DNA of 64,000 nucleotides from Saccharolobus caldissimus (GCF_020886315.1 NZ_AP025226.1:1700001-1764000), one strand, 5' to 3'; numbered from the stretch's first letter, positions 48,596 through 58,449 are shown. The notes: a model not told the origin generated them from the letters alone. Translations and numbers: made by a program.

Positions 48596-49360
48596 TTGGC
48601 AGAGTTACCAAAAAGGATTAAAGAAGAAAAGAGACGTAAAGATGAGGATTTATTTAAAGTAGTAGATTCAACTATTGATTCTAGAACATATTTCAATTTA
48701 ATTCAAATTGCAAGACGATTAAATATAGAGCAATATTTGGGAGCAATCTCTTCTGGAAAAGAAGCTAGAGTATATCCAGCAAGAACATATGATGGAAAAT
48801 ATTATGCGATTAAAATATATTATACTTCTACTGCGCAAAGTAAAAGGGCAATAAAGAAGTACACTATAGGAGATGTAAGATTTGAGGATATAAAGGTAAG
48901 TAATACGAGACAATTAATAAACACTTGGGCTAAAAAGGAATTTAAAAACCTAACTAGACTTTACGAAGTTGGCGTAAGAGTACCTAAGCCTATTCTGGTT
49001 TATGAAAATATATTAGTAATGGAATTTATAGGTGAAGATGGGCTAAGAGCACCTTTATTAAGAGAGTTAGAAGACAATGAAATAACGCAAGAATTGTATG
49101 AAGATTTAATCGCTCAAATAAAGATAATGGTAGGAAAGGCTAAATTAGTTCATGGTGACTTAAGTGAGTATAACGTAATGGTATATAATGGTCAGTGTTA
49201 CATAATTGATGTAAGCCAAGCTATACCGTTAGAACATGAAGAAGCTGAGAAACTACTAAGAAGAGACATCGAAAATATAAATAACTTCTTTAAGAGTAAA
49301 GGAATAAATATAAAGCCCACAGATGAGTTATTATTAGAACTAGGATTTTCTGGGGCTTGA
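48596..49360 (+). CDS. rio1: Rio1-type serine protein kinase
   Basis: A 254-aa atypical kinase that acts in maturation of the small ribosomal subunit. The ATP loop is SSGKEARVYPARTYDGKYYAIKI (spread over residues 41-65), the catalytic loop VHGDLSEYNVMV near 182-193 and the metal motif YIIDVSQAI near 200-208. There is no N-terminal winged helix of Rio2, so it is Rio1. The start is TTG. The KH gene begins within its last codons. Confidence 0.93.
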   Translation: MAELPKRIKEEKRRKDEDLFKVVDSTIDSRTYFNLIQIARRLNIEQYLGAISSGKEARVYPARTYDGKYYAIKIYYTSTAQSKRAIKKYTIGDVRFEDIKVSNTRQLINTWAKKEFKNLTRLYEVGVRVPKPILVYENILVMEFIGEDGLRAPLLRELEDNEITQELYEDLIAQIKIMVGKAKLVHGDLSEYNVMVYNGQCYIIDVSQAIPLEHEEAEKLLRRDIENINNFFKSKGINIKPTDELLLELGFSGA

Positions 49361-49914
49361 CAACTTTGTTTATAACCGTTGAGGATGAAAGACTAGAAGA
49401 GGTAAAAAGAATTATAGAAAAATTAGAGGAATTAACAGATACTAAAATAGTTTTTGATGATAAAACTAAGACCTTTAACGTTATTCCTAAGGGGCAGAAT
49501 CAGTATGAGGCTTTAAAGGCTGTATCAGTAATAAGGGCAATAGGTTTAGGATTTGATACTGAGACTGCATTTAAACTATTAAGTGACGAATATAGTCTTG
49601 AAGTCATTGATTTAAAAACTCTTATTGGTAATAATCCAGATTCGATAAGAAGAGTAAAGGGAAGAGTTATTGGAGAGAGTGGTAAAACTAAAAAAATAAT
49701 TCAAGAATACACTGGTGTTAATATATCAATTTATGGTCATGTAATAGGCATTGTAGGTCCGCATGAACAAGTTCAAATAGCTAAAAAGGCTATAGAATTA
49801 CTAATAGAGGGAAAAGAACATAGAACAGTTTACAAGTTCTTGGACAAAGCGGAAAGGGAATTCATAGTATATAAAACTTCTAAGTTAGGAAAAAGATTGA
49901 ATGAAATCAGATAA
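49357..49914 (+). CDS. KH-domain ribosome maturation protein (Pno1/Dim2-like)
   Basis: A 185-aa protein with two KH-type domains. The second holds VKGRVIGESGKTKKIIQEY and GHVIGIVGPHEQV (about 96-130). This is the archaeal Dim2/Pno1, a partner of the Nob1 nuclease at the 3' end of 16S rRNA. It starts at TTG overlapping the rio1 stop. Its 3' end overlaps the convergent nuclease-fold gene by 30 bases. Confidence 0.9.
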   Translation: MTTLFITVEDERLEEVKRIIEKLEELTDTKIVFDDKTKTFNVIPKGQNQYEALKAVSVIRAIGLGFDTETAFKLLSDEYSLEVIDLKTLIGNNPDSIRRVKGRVIGESGKTKKIIQEYTGVNISIYGHVIGIVGPHEQVQIAKKAIELLIEGKEHRTVYKFLDKAEREFIVYKTSKLGKRLNEIR

Positions 49915-50424
49915 GACATGTAAATGATATCTATCATAAATTGTTTTTATTACATTAGAATACGAACTTAAAACCTCTCTGTTTTTATCGTTTTCCAAAA
50001 ATATTTTAAGTTCTTCAATTTGTTTCATATATGCTAATCTAAAGAATCTGTAAAGAATCCTTTTTGGTTCACTTAAAATTTCTTCAGTTAATAAGAGATT
50101 TGGCTTAGGTATCATAACTAGAGTTAAGTGTATACCATCTAATAACGCTATCATAGCCACCTTATACGCACTATATTCTCTAGTTGGAGATTTTTTACTC
50201 GCCTTTACCTCAACGTAATATTTCACACCGTCTTTTTCAGCCTCTATATCATGCGTTGGCATATCAACAGATCTAATGTTTTCGAAATTCATATCTTGTA
50301 AAATTTTCCTTGCCCTATATTCCATTGCAAATCCAAATATGATACCTTTAGCTCTCATAAGAGCGTAATTGATCTCTTCCTCATCAAATCCGTACTCCGA
50401 TATTAGCTCATTAACTAGGTCCAC
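49885..50424 (-). CDS. PD-(D/E)XK nuclease-fold protein
   Basis: A 179-aa protein with a restriction-endonuclease-like core: Glu35 in AMEYRARK, Asp59 in PTHDIEAEKDG, and Glu72-x-Lys74 in YYVEVKASKK. A long helical C-terminal half follows. The family is not recognised by name. It might be a DNA repair nuclease, or an RNA-processing enzyme given the ribosome genes next door. There are no signs of a restriction system or mobile element around it. Confidence 0.65.
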   Translation of the reverse strand: MDLVNELISEYGFDEEEINYALMRAKGIIFGFAMEYRARKILQDMNFENIRSVDMPTHDIEAEKDGVKYYVEVKASKKSPTREYSAYKVAMIALLDGIHLTLVMIPKPNLLLTEEILSEPKRILYRFFRLAYMKQIEELKIFLENDKNREVLSSYSNVIKTIYDRYHLHVLSDFIQSFS

Positions 50425-50455
50425 AACATTATAACTCTTTACTAAAAATAAAAAT

Positions 50456-51463
50456 TTAGCACTTTATTCTAATGCCTCCAAGCCTTTTCTTACCTTCAGT
50501 TCTGATCTTTTTTATCTCCTCTCCAGATACATTAGATGCATTTAAACCAAATTTGTTATAAAGATCGATCTCAAAATTATATTCAGTATATATTCCAACT
50601 TCATTAAGTGAACTATTAGCTTCCTCTAAAGACGTTGAATTCTTAACTAGATCATATAAAGGAGTAGTCATAGCTAATTTCATGGGATCGATAAAAAACA
50701 TGACTGCAGAGGTAGGTGTAACAAAAACTTTTCTAGTGCCGTTCCTTATGGTTAGCTCACCGTAAGAACCCTTAAATGCATAAAGCGGGATTTTAGATGC
50801 CTCCGTATTTACTTCACTTAACGCTCTTTCAACTAATGATGAAGATTCTACATCATAGCCTTTAATATCTACCAAACCGCCTATTAAAGCTATTTCGCTA
50901 ATTCTCTTAAGAAAATAATCATGAGATAGTTCGCCATCACTTCCACCTCCTATAACACCTAATAAAACTCTATATCCTTCTTTTTCTAACTCGACTAGCG
51001 ATGCTAAAGAAATGAAATCAATAAGAGGGCTTCCTAAGGTTTCTTCGCAACCTTTAGCTAAAACATCTCCACCTGCGTCGACTCCAATTATTAAATCTAT
51101 CTTCTCCTTACTTACGAAATCTTTTAAGCAATTATAAAGACCTTTAGCTCCAGATTTGTTACATATACCATACGCCTCATTAATATTTAAGGCTTTAACT
51201 AATCTAACTATCTGAGGGATTATCTTTCTTCCTCCTCTTATTGCGTAAGTACCTTGAGTTACCTTATATATGCACTGATTAATCATAACCGAATTCTCTA
51301 AGTCTTCAAAGCATATAGGCCCAGGTAATGGATCTTCTACATATCTTTCCCATACTATTGAACCTAAAAGTACTTCATACCCTAAACGTTTATAATAAGT
51401 AAATGGTAATATTGCTGATACTATATCTCCTCCTCCACCAATCCCAAAAATAAACGCTCTCAT
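50456..51463 (-). CDS. DUF1152 family protein
   Basis: A 335-aa archaeal protein of the DUF1152 family. It starts with a Rossmann-like glycine loop, AFIFGIGGGGDIVSAI (3-18), and has DLIIGVDAGGDVLAKGCEE near 118-136 and LGVIGGGSDGELSHDYFL near 168. These suggest a nucleotide-binding or acyl-phosphate-like enzyme, but the reaction is not known to me. It is monocistronic by position, with 31 bases to the gene after it. Confidence 0.75.
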   Translation of the reverse strand: MRAFIFGIGGGGDIVSAILPFTYYKRLGYEVLLGSIVWERYVEDPLPGPICFEDLENSVMINQCIYKVTQGTYAIRGGRKIIPQIVRLVKALNINEAYGICNKSGAKGLYNCLKDFVSKEKIDLIIGVDAGGDVLAKGCEETLGSPLIDFISLASLVELEKEGYRVLLGVIGGGSDGELSHDYFLKRISEIALIGGLVDIKGYDVESSSLVERALSEVNTEASKIPLYAFKGSYGELTIRNGTRKVFVTPTSAVMFFIDPMKLAMTTPLYDLVKNSTSLEEANSSLNEVGIYTEYNFEIDLYNKFGLNASNVSGEEIKKIRTEGKKRLGGIRIKC

Positions 51464-51605
51464 AAAATTCTTTTAAACATTTTTCCACTTTATACTTTAA
51501 GGTAATATGATAATAATCCATGTAGAGACTTACTTTAACTTAGTGGGTATTATCTGTTACCCCTCTCATATTTTTATCCACTAATTACAATTGATAGGGA
51601 GAACT

Positions 51606-52148
51606 TTGAGCACGGAAATAGAGAATAGGAATATTATAGATGTATTTACCAATTATGAAGAGGAAGAAAAGTTAAAAGTGGGAGAAGCGTTAGCCCATAT
51701 ACTCGCCGCTGCTTCAATAGTTATCGACCTTGAAGGTGAGAGTGATGAGGTAAAAAATACGTTAAGAAAGTACGTAGACTTATGGATCTCGAAAGTATCA
51801 CCCATTGATTATTCACCCGGCATGGCTGAAGTTATAGGTATAAGGATAAAGAAAAAAATTACAGATATATTCGATGAATTATCAGAAGAAGAATTGGGTG
51901 AGACGTTAGATTTTGTAATTGATATAAAAAAGAAACTGGATAAAAAATTCATTGAAATTAATGTTATAGATTTAGAGGTTAGAGTGGAAAGAATCCTCAG
52001 AGCACTTGGAATAGATATTAGCGAACTTAAACAATTTTTCACCTTTTCAGATATCGAGAAAAGAGCTAATAGGTTAATCTCACTATTAACAGTTGCTATA
52101 GGAATAGCATCTGTATGGGATGAAAAATGGATAGTGGAATCTCAATAA
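51606..52148 (+). CDS. unknown helical protein (about 180 aa)
   Basis: No family recognised. The sequence is helical and acidic, with ALAHILAAASIVIDLEGE near the start, a Lys/Glu-rich centre and a C-terminus AVGIASVWDEKW-like. I prefer TTG 51606 (LSTEIENRN), since a TATA-like ATATTTTTATCC at 51567-51578 would start transcription near 51598; the frame is open to 51591. It overlaps a C2H2 zinc-finger gene by 22 bases, so the two proteins are probably made together. Confidence 0.5.
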   Translation: MSTEIENRNIIDVFTNYEEEEKLKVGEALAHILAAASIVIDLEGESDEVKNTLRKYVDLWISKVSPIDYSPGMAEVIGIRIKKKITDIFDELSEEELGETLDFVIDIKKKLDKKFIEINVIDLEVRVERILRALGIDISELKQFFTFSDIEKRANRLISLLTVAIGIASVWDEKWIVESQ

Positions 52149-52441
52149 CGGCGGAGAAACTTATTGATCCTACTGTAAAGAAGGCCTGTAAAATGACAGT
52201 AAAGGAAGAGGAAATTATAAAGCTAGTGGGAATATCATCTAAAAAAATAGCGTTAAATAGTATTGATAAAGTATCATTTTGGCTTGTTTACGAAAACAAT
52301 AATCTACTTTACTGTAAACTATGCAATAGAGGACCTTTTACAAAAAAAGGACTTTATTTGCATCTAAGTAGAATACATAGAAATGAAATAAAAAGCATGC
52401 TAGAAGAAGAACTAAGACATGAAATAAGAACATTATTATGA
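52127..52441 (+). CDS. small C2H2 zinc-finger protein
   Basis: A 104-aa protein with one finger near residues 66-85: CKLC, then about 12 residues, then HLSRIH (C-x2-C-x12-H-x4-H). The first 60 residues are a mixed helix/strand domain of unknown type. C2H2 fingers of this kind occur in crenarchaeal and viral DNA-binding proteins. It is coupled to the unknown gene upstream and has no viral neighbours. Confidence 0.7.
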   Translation: MDSGISITAEKLIDPTVKKACKMTVKEEEIIKLVGISSKKIALNSIDKVSFWLVYENNNLLYCKLCNRGPFTKKGLYLHLSRIHRNEIKSMLEEELRHEIRTLL

Positions 52442-52545
52442 AGATTCTATTATAATATTACGATATGAATTCAAATTATATTTTAAATAATATAATGATT
52501 TAATCTCGTTTAGATTAATTTCGTATAATATAAAATAATTTGCAA

Positions 52546-53676
52546 TTATGTTATACTATTTAACGCCCTATCTAAATCCTCAATTAAATCATTAATATCT
52601 TCAATTCCCACAGATAATCTTAATAGAGAATCAGTTAGTCCTATAGCTTTCCTCTCCTCAAGAGTTAAAGTTCTATGAGACATAGTGGCTGGATGTGATA
52701 TGACCGAATTAACTCCTCCAAGGGTTTGAGCTGGTATTATTAGCCTAACAGATCTCATAACTTTTAGTGCATTTTCTTGGTTTCCCCTTATTTCAAAGCT
52801 TAAAACACCCCCAAATCCTTTCAATACTTTTTTAGCTATCTCATAATCTACATGCGACTTAAGCCCTGGATAATAAACTTTAGTAACCTTTGGATGATCC
52901 TCTAAAAATTCCGCCAACTGTTCTGCGTTTCTATTTATTACATCCATTCTTATTTTAAGCGTCTTAATTCCTCTTAAAGTAAGATATGCCGCATGAGGAT
53001 CTAAAGATGTTCCTAATGTTCTTCTCATTTGATCTATTATTGTTAAATACTTAGCGTATCCTGCAACTAATCCAGCTATTACGTCATTATGACCTGCTAA
53101 AAATTTAGAAGCACTATGTACTACTATATCAGCACCTAACTCTAACGGTTTTTGATTTATTGGAGTAGCAAAAGTTGAATCTACAACTAAAATACTTCCC
53201 TGCTCTTTAGCTATTTTAGCCAATTCTTGAATATCTATAACTCGCAGCAATGGATTTGTTATACTTTCTACGAAAATCAAATCATATTTCTTAGATTTAC
53301 ACATTTCAATAATATTCTCGTTTCCAGGATTAGAAGCGTCAACACTAACACCCCAACTTCTTAAATAATCAGTAAAAAATCTATAGGACCTACCAAACAT
53401 ATCACGATGTATTAAAACATTATTGTTAGGTCTTAATAGAGCTAAAGCAGTAGTCGATATAGCTCCCATACCGGATGAAAACGCAATACCTTGCTCAGCA
53501 TTCTCCAACTCAGAAATTTTCTTAGCTAATTCTAAGACTGTAGGATTGGCCTCTCTAGAGTATCTATATTTTTCACCTTCAGGATATAAATATGCTGTAG
53601 TTTGATAGATTGGCGTAGTTATAGCTCCAGTAATATTATCTATATCCTCTTTAACTGCTTTAGTAGCATCTCTCAA
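52546..53676 (-). CDS. cystathionine gamma-synthase/lyase (PLP, Cys/Met family)
   Basis: A 376-aa PLP-dependent enzyme. The PLP lysine lies in VHSASKFLAGHND near 195-207. Other family features are YRYSREANPTVLELAK, SGMGAISTTALAL, VDSTFATPINQKPLELGAD and GVNSVISHPATMSHR. It may make cystathionine, cleave it, or use O-acyl-homoserine directly. Co-location with homoserine kinase suggests handling of phosphohomoserine or homoserine-derived substrates. It overlaps thrB by 17 bases. Confidence 0.9.
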   Translation of the reverse strand: MRDATKAVKEDIDNITGAITTPIYQTTAYLYPEGEKYRYSREANPTVLELAKKISELENAEQGIAFSSGMGAISTTALALLRPNNNVLIHRDMFGRSYRFFTDYLRSWGVSVDASNPGNENIIEMCKSKKYDLIFVESITNPLLRVIDIQELAKIAKEQGSILVVDSTFATPINQKPLELGADIVVHSASKFLAGHNDVIAGLVAGYAKYLTIIDQMRRTLGTSLDPHAAYLTLRGIKTLKIRMDVINRNAEQLAEFLEDHPKVTKVYYPGLKSHVDYEIAKKVLKGFGGVLSFEIRGNQENALKVMRSVRLIIPAQTLGGVNSVISHPATMSHRTLTLEERKAIGLTDSLLRLSVGIEDINDLIEDLDRALNSIT

Positions 53677-54595
53677 CTAACACACCCCCTGCGAGTTTAG
53701 CCTTGATTACTTTACATTCCACATTAAATTCTTTGCAAGTTTTAACACCCTCTTCTATAATTTTATTTTCATCGGTCATTTTATCCGTTAAAACCAAAAT
53801 CGATGGGCCCGCTCCACTTACACATGCCCCTATTGCGTTATATTTAAGTGCTAAGTTTTTAATTTTAGGATAATAAGGAAATAGCGGTAACCTAGCCTTC
53901 TCAACGATTTCATCATTTAATCCTAATCTTATTAAATCCCTCTCACCCTTTACAAATCCTAAAATTAACGACGATATACTCCGAGAATTTAAAACATAAT
54001 CATTGATACTAACCATTTTAGGCAACATTTCCCTAGCTTTTTTTGTTTTTTCTCTAATTTTTATGTTGATAGGAACAAATAATAGAATATCAAAAATATA
54101 GTTAATAGGTATCTCAACTACTTTTACTGGATTTGTTGAAATAACCGAAACAACCCCACCATATATACTTGCCGCAACATTATCAGGATGAGGTGATCCA
54201 GTTACAGCTGCCTCCCCATACATTGCATATTTAACTAAATCATTTTTAGATAGATTTAAATTAAACAAATCATTAATTGCAGCGACTGCTGCAGCAGCTG
54301 AGGCTCCACTACTACCCAATCCTAATCCTTCAGGAACACCCTTAATTACCTTAATCTTAACACTTGCAGAAATCCCTATATCTTCCAGAATTTTCTTTAC
54401 AGGATATGAGGCAGAGTTTTTCTCAATTTCAGTAGGTATATTGGAATTAGCTTCTACAGTTATATTTAATTCTTTCCCATACTCAGCTTCGATTTCCACT
54501 ATGTCATAAAATGCAGTATGAGCCATTGACAAAATATCAAAACCCGACCCTAAATTGGCTGAACTTGAATACGCTTTAGCCCTTCTACATTCCAC
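53660..54595 (-). CDS. thrB: homoserine kinase
   Basis: A 311-aa GHMP kinase that makes O-phosphohomoserine. The ATP loop is PEGLGLGSSGASAAAAVAAI near 88-107, the start is KAYSSSANLGSGFDILS and the C-terminal motif is GACVSGAGPSILVL. It sits between moeA (five bases upstream) and the Cys/Met PLP enzyme, so phosphohomoserine may feed both threonine and cystathionine synthesis, as in plants. Confidence 0.94.
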   Translation of the reverse strand: MECRRAKAYSSSANLGSGFDILSMAHTAFYDIVEIEAEYGKELNITVEANSNIPTEIEKNSASYPVKKILEDIGISASVKIKVIKGVPEGLGLGSSGASAAAAVAAINDLFNLNLSKNDLVKYAMYGEAAVTGSPHPDNVAASIYGGVVSVISTNPVKVVEIPINYIFDILLFVPINIKIREKTKKAREMLPKMVSINDYVLNSRSISSLILGFVKGERDLIRLGLNDEIVEKARLPLFPYYPKIKNLALKYNAIGACVSGAGPSILVLTDKMTDENKIIEEGVKTCKEFNVECKVIKAKLAGGVLVERCY

Positions 54596-54599
54596 AGTC

Positions 54600-56234
54600 C
54601 TAAATAGTAAGGTTACTTATAAATTTCTTACCCCTATCTGTAATACCTATTACATATAATTCCTCCTCAATAACTCTCTCACCTTTAATATAACTCTCTG
54701 GAGCATAAACTTTAGCCTTACCAACTAGAGAATAAATAGATGAAGGTGATTTAAGTCTAATCACTGGGTTTTTGATAATTTTACTCATACCTACCCAATC
54801 ATCGTAACCTATTTCTTCTCCTTCACCATTAACCACAATGTTTCTTTTAACTATCCTATCGTAATAATCCACTTTACTATATAGAGAACTTACGATTGCA
54901 ATATCACCAAACTTATATTCAATAGCCTTTATAGCTGGTAATGAGCCTAATAACACGTTTTTAGTATCTAGATCCAAAAATCCTTTATCTTCCTCACCAA
55001 TAATTGAAATAGAATTATCAAACCTCTTAACTTTAACTTCAACTTCTCCCCCTTCATCCACACTTTGTCCAGCCTTTAATATTACATAGCCTTCCGTTAA
55101 CGCAAAAGTACCTATCATGTAACTATCAAATTTTACTGGGAGAGCGTAATAGCTGCCTTCTAAACCTTTAAACAAATATACTGGGATTAGCGTATCCCTA
55201 TTTTTATCAGCCCTCACTGGAAGAACTACTCTAGCCTTAATGTTGCCTAATTCTAACTCTTCTTTACGTCTAGGATATAAATTATCTAGGATTTTCGTTA
55301 CGATATTATCAAAAACCACTACAGAAGAAACTACATTACCTGGCAAACCAATAACAACTTTATTGTTAATAACACCTAATATCGTGGGTTTGCCTGGCTT
55401 TATTTTAATGCCGTGAATTATAATACTACCTAATTCTCGTATAGCCCTATGTACGTAGTCTTTCTCACCTGCACTAGTACCTCCAGTGATAATTATCACA
55501 TCAGCAACAAGTGTAGCCTTGTTTATCTCCTCCTTAATCTTATCTATGTTATCGCTTAATAATGTGGAGCCAACAATTTCATATTCGTTTTTTAACCTTG
55601 AGATGAGATAATGCAAATTAGATTCATAAATTTTGCCCGGTTTTAAAGGATTTCCCGGTTCTATTAATTCATCACCAGTCGCAATGAGGTAAATCTTTAA
55701 CTTATCATACACCTTAATCTTATCAACTCCTAAGGAAGCTAATAAAGCAATTTTCTCATGCGAAATCTTTTCTCCCCTTCTTAATACAGTGAAACCCTTA
55801 GGAATATCACTACCTAACCAGCCAATATTATAGCCAAAATTAACCTTTTTGTTTATTTTAATCTTACCGTCTTTTATTTCAACCTCCTCTATTTTAACTA
55901 CAGCATCGGCACCCATAGGTATAATGGCTCCAGTATCTACTTCAACCGCTTTACATTCTGTTAGGTTAATTTCCTTAAATTCACCTATTCCTATCCTTTC
56001 AATAATTTCTAGCTCTCCTGGAGTACACGAGGATCTTATCGCATATCCATCGACATTAGATCTCGAAAAAGGAGGATAATCGATAGGTGCCTTTACGTTT
56101 TCAGCTGCAATATAACCGTAAGAATCTTTTACGTGAATTTCCCTAATTCTTGGAGTATAATTTATTGCAGATAAATATATTCCTAATGCATCATCTATGG
56201 AATATAAAGACTCATCCTTAATTATAGTTCTCAT
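54600..56234 (-). CDS. moeA: molybdopterin molybdenumtransferase MoeA with C-terminal extension
   Basis: A 544-aa protein. Residues 1-400 are MoeA, which inserts molybdate into adenylylated molybdopterin: PPFSRSNVDGYAIRS near 58, GDELIEPGNPL, IITGGTSAGEKDYVHRAI near 245 and VIGLPGNVVSS. The last 145 residues, from about SIIGEEDKGF, contain LLGSLPAIKAIEYKFGDIAIV, which recalls the periplasmic-binding-protein-like domain fused to many archaeal MoeA, but it is about half the usual size. It may sense molybdate or tungstate. Confidence 0.88.
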   Translation of the reverse strand: MRTIIKDESLYSIDDALGIYLSAINYTPRIREIHVKDSYGYIAAENVKAPIDYPPFSRSNVDGYAIRSSCTPGELEIIERIGIGEFKEINLTECKAVEVDTGAIIPMGADAVVKIEEVEIKDGKIKINKKVNFGYNIGWLGSDIPKGFTVLRRGEKISHEKIALLASLGVDKIKVYDKLKIYLIATGDELIEPGNPLKPGKIYESNLHYLISRLKNEYEIVGSTLLSDNIDKIKEEINKATLVADVIIITGGTSAGEKDYVHRAIRELGSIIIHGIKIKPGKPTILGVINNKVVIGLPGNVVSSVVVFDNIVTKILDNLYPRRKEELELGNIKARVVLPVRADKNRDTLIPVYLFKGLEGSYYALPVKFDSYMIGTFALTEGYVILKAGQSVDEGGEVEVKVKRFDNSISIIGEEDKGFLDLDTKNVLLGSLPAIKAIEYKFGDIAIVSSLYSKVDYYDRIVKRNIVVNGEGEEIGYDDWVGMSKIIKNPVIRLKSPSSIYSLVGKAKVYAPESYIKGERVIEEELYVIGITDRGKKFISNLTI

Positions 56235-56258
56235 ATAAAAAAATTATAACTTACAAGA

Positions 56259-56540
56259 TTAAAAAGTTATGAGAGACGCCTTTTCTAACTCGTCTAAAAC
56301 CATAACTACAGGATCACGAACTTGTGACTCATCTAAATTAGCTTCCCTACTTAATTCGGTTACTATATCATTTACACTCCTATTACCATCACACATAGCC
56401 CAAATGTAATACGCAATAGGTGCGAGTTCATAGATTTTATCATCAGATACCTTAACTATATAATTATCTCCTTCTTCACTCTTATCTACTAATTCTCCAA
56501 CTTTTTTAGGCCTTTTATCTTTAATTTCCTCAAAATTCAT
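56259..56540 (-). CDS. PqqD-like small protein
   Basis: A 93-aa protein with the PqqD/RiPP-recognition-like winged pattern: strands in [26 protein letters not shown], then [22 protein letters not shown] and a last helix [14 protein letters not shown]. PqqD-type domains bind peptides in modified-peptide pathways, but no such pathway genes are nearby. The start overlaps the SSB stop by four bases, so it is co-expressed with SSB, which is unusual. Confidence 0.65.
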   Translation of the reverse strand: MNFEEIKDKRPKKVGELVDKSEEGDNYIVKVSDDKIYELAPIAYYIWAMCDGNRSVNDIVTELSREANLDESQVRDPVVMVLDELEKASLITF

Positions 56541-56980
56541 TCTTCTTCACCCTCCTCACTTTCTTGTCTTCTTCCTCCTCTTCTCCCATACCTTCTACCA
56601 CCTTTATATCCTCTTCCTCCACCACGCATTTGCTGAGGGGCTGTTGGTGTAGTTTCTGGAATTTGGGAGGAATCTGGAAATCCATCCTCAGATACCTCAG
56701 AAATCTTAGTTTTACTACCTGCGTTTAATTGAACCTGACCTTTAAAAGCTGTAGTCCATGCATTCTCTATTTTTATAACTTGGCCTTCTTTTATGCTACC
56801 AGCATGTTTACCCCATAATGTTAGTTTTACTCTTCCAGTTTCGTCTCCAACTATAGCCTCACTAATTGTTCTGAGTCCATTTTTTGTTTGAATTTGCCTC
56901 GAATCTGAGGCTTCTAAAACTCTTACGGTTACACTTACGTTTTCCATATTTGGTTTTAAATTACCTATTTTTTCTTCCAT
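56537..56980 (-). CDS. ssb: single-stranded DNA-binding protein, crenarchaeal OB-fold SSB
   Basis: A 147-aa protein with a single OB fold (about 1-115; [52 protein letters not shown]), then a flexible Gly/Arg-rich tail ([17 protein letters not shown]) and an acidic tip ESEEGEEE. This is the monomeric Sulfolobus-type SSB with a bacterial-like acidic tail for partner binding. It resembles the S. solfataricus protein as I remember it, but with several substitutions, which argues for a related rather than identical species. Confidence 0.96.
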   Translation of the reverse strand: MEEKIGNLKPNMENVSVTVRVLEASDSRQIQTKNGLRTISEAIVGDETGRVKLTLWGKHAGSIKEGQVIKIENAWTTAFKGQVQLNAGSKTKISEVSEDGFPDSSQIPETTPTAPQQMRGGGRGYKGGRRYGRRGGRRQESEEGEEE

Positions 56981-57300
56981 TCGACTCGACTCACAGATTT
57001 GTTAATTTATACTAACCTTAAATTCATATATAAATCTTTGTATTCCCAGAATGACAATGATTATCTATATTTCATTTGAGATTTTATCTTATACCATACA
57101 CACTAAACACAATTATATGAGATTTATTGATAAATATTCATTAATTACGTTAAATATAATAGATATACTATTTAATTCTTCTTAATTAAATAAATTTCAT
57201 ACTTAACATAAAATATACTCTAAAAATGTTGAGAGATTGACAAGTACGTACTTAATTTTTGTTTATAAGCTAAAATTGAGAAGTAAAGAATGGGATAAAA
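56981..57300. other. 320-bp AT-rich intergenic region
   Basis: Between the divergent ssb and moxR genes. It holds promoters of both: for moxR a TATA element GTTTATAAGC at 57261-57270, and for ssb a weak TTTAAGGTTA-like element near 57018-57030 on the minus strand, leaving a short leader. The rest is AT-rich with no convincing ORF, repeat or RNA fold that I can see. Confidence 0.6.
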
Positions 57301-58449
57301 TTGAGTGAAAGATCATTACTTGAATTGCCTAAAAAATTCATGGAAGCATTAATGGCACCATTCGTAGGTAGAGAGGAAGAAGCTAAAGTAATAACATTAT
57401 CATTACTTACCAAGGAACACGTAATATTAATAGGGGAACCAGGTACTGCTAAATCAGCTCTCGCTAGAAGAGCTGCTGAATTATTAAACGCTAAATTCTT
57501 TATGTATTTACTAACTAAATATACTGAGCCAGCTGAACTTTTCGGTGCACTTGATATTAATGCTTTAAAGGAGGGTCAGTACAAGAGAATCACAAAAGAT
57601 AGGTTACCAGAGAGCCAAATAGCCTTTTTAGACGAAATATTTAATGCGAATTCTGCAATATTAAATGCACTATTAAGTCTACTTAACGAAAGAGTAATCT
57701 ATGATGGTTATAATGTAATAAAAGTGCCTTTAAGGACTTTAATAAGTGCATCTAATAGAGTGCCAGACGAACCAGAATTAGAGGCACTATATGACAGACT
57801 CCTATTAAGGCATTACGCTAGACCAGTTGGAGAGGAATTATGGAAACAATTATTAGATGCAGCGTGGGAGATAGAATTCACCAATAAGTGGGTTGTTAAG
57901 GAACCTATTATGAATATAGAACATTTAGATAAATTGTACTCATATTTACCTCAAGTTGATTTATCTGGAGTGAAGAATAAATTGCTAAAACTTTACGCAA
58001 TGTTAGAGGAAAAAGGAATTCATCTCTCTGATAGAAGAAAAGGTAAGGTGTTAAAAGTTGTATCTGCACATGCAATATTAAACGGAAGATTAAAGGCCAC
58101 CGAAGAAGATTTAATAGTGTTAAAGTATATAGCGCCAAGAGAGATAGACGACTTTGAAAAAGTTTCTGCATTATTATCTGAAGAGCTTAAAACTCCAATT
58201 AAATATATGAAAGAATTAAACGAGATATACAATAATATCAAAGAGGCTACTAAATATGTAGACGCTGCTAATGAATCAGATCCCAGATTAATTGAATTAA
58301 TAAGGAGTTTAAGAGCTACAAGGGATAGAATAATAGCTCTTGGGAGAGAAAGCGGAGATGAAAAAGTGGAAGAGTTCTCCAAAGAAGTTTTAAGTGAAAT
58401 AGATAAACTAATAGAAAAAGTAGCCAGAAAATTAGGGATTTATCCATGA
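57301..58449 (+). CDS. MoxR-type AAA ATPase
   Basis: A 382-aa MoxR/RavA-like chaperone ATPase. Walker A is [13 protein letters not shown] (about 40-52), Walker B is [11 protein letters not shown] near 107-117, and sensor 1 is [16 protein letters not shown]-like near 150. MoxR proteins work with VWA proteins in metal insertion or complex maturation. It starts at TTG 57301 after a short leader, because the ATG at 57290 meets a stop at once. The VWA gene starts within its last codons. Confidence 0.92.
   Translation: MSERSLLELPKKFMEALMAPFVGREEEAKVITLSLLTKEHVILIGEPGTAKSALARRAAELLNAKFFMYLLTKYTEPAELFGALDINALKEGQYKRITKDRLPESQIAFLDEIFNANSAILNALLSLLNERVIYDGYNVIKVPLRTLISASNRVPDEPELEALYDRLLLRHYARPVGEELWKQLLDAAWEIEFTNKWVVKEPIMNIEHLDKLYSYLPQVDLSGVKNKLLKLYAMLEEKGIHLSDRRKGKVLKVVSAHAILNGRLKATEEDLIVLKYIAPREIDDFEKVSALLSEELKTPIKYMKELNEIYNNIKEATKYVDAANESDPRLIELIRSLRATRDRIIALGRESGDEKVEEFSKEVLSEIDKLIEKVARKLGIYP

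Noticed and set aside
51539-51562. Inverted repeat GGGTA/TACCC upstream of the unknown gene at 51606
   Set aside because: The arms are only five bases and are not repeated elsewhere in the region; chance cannot be excluded.
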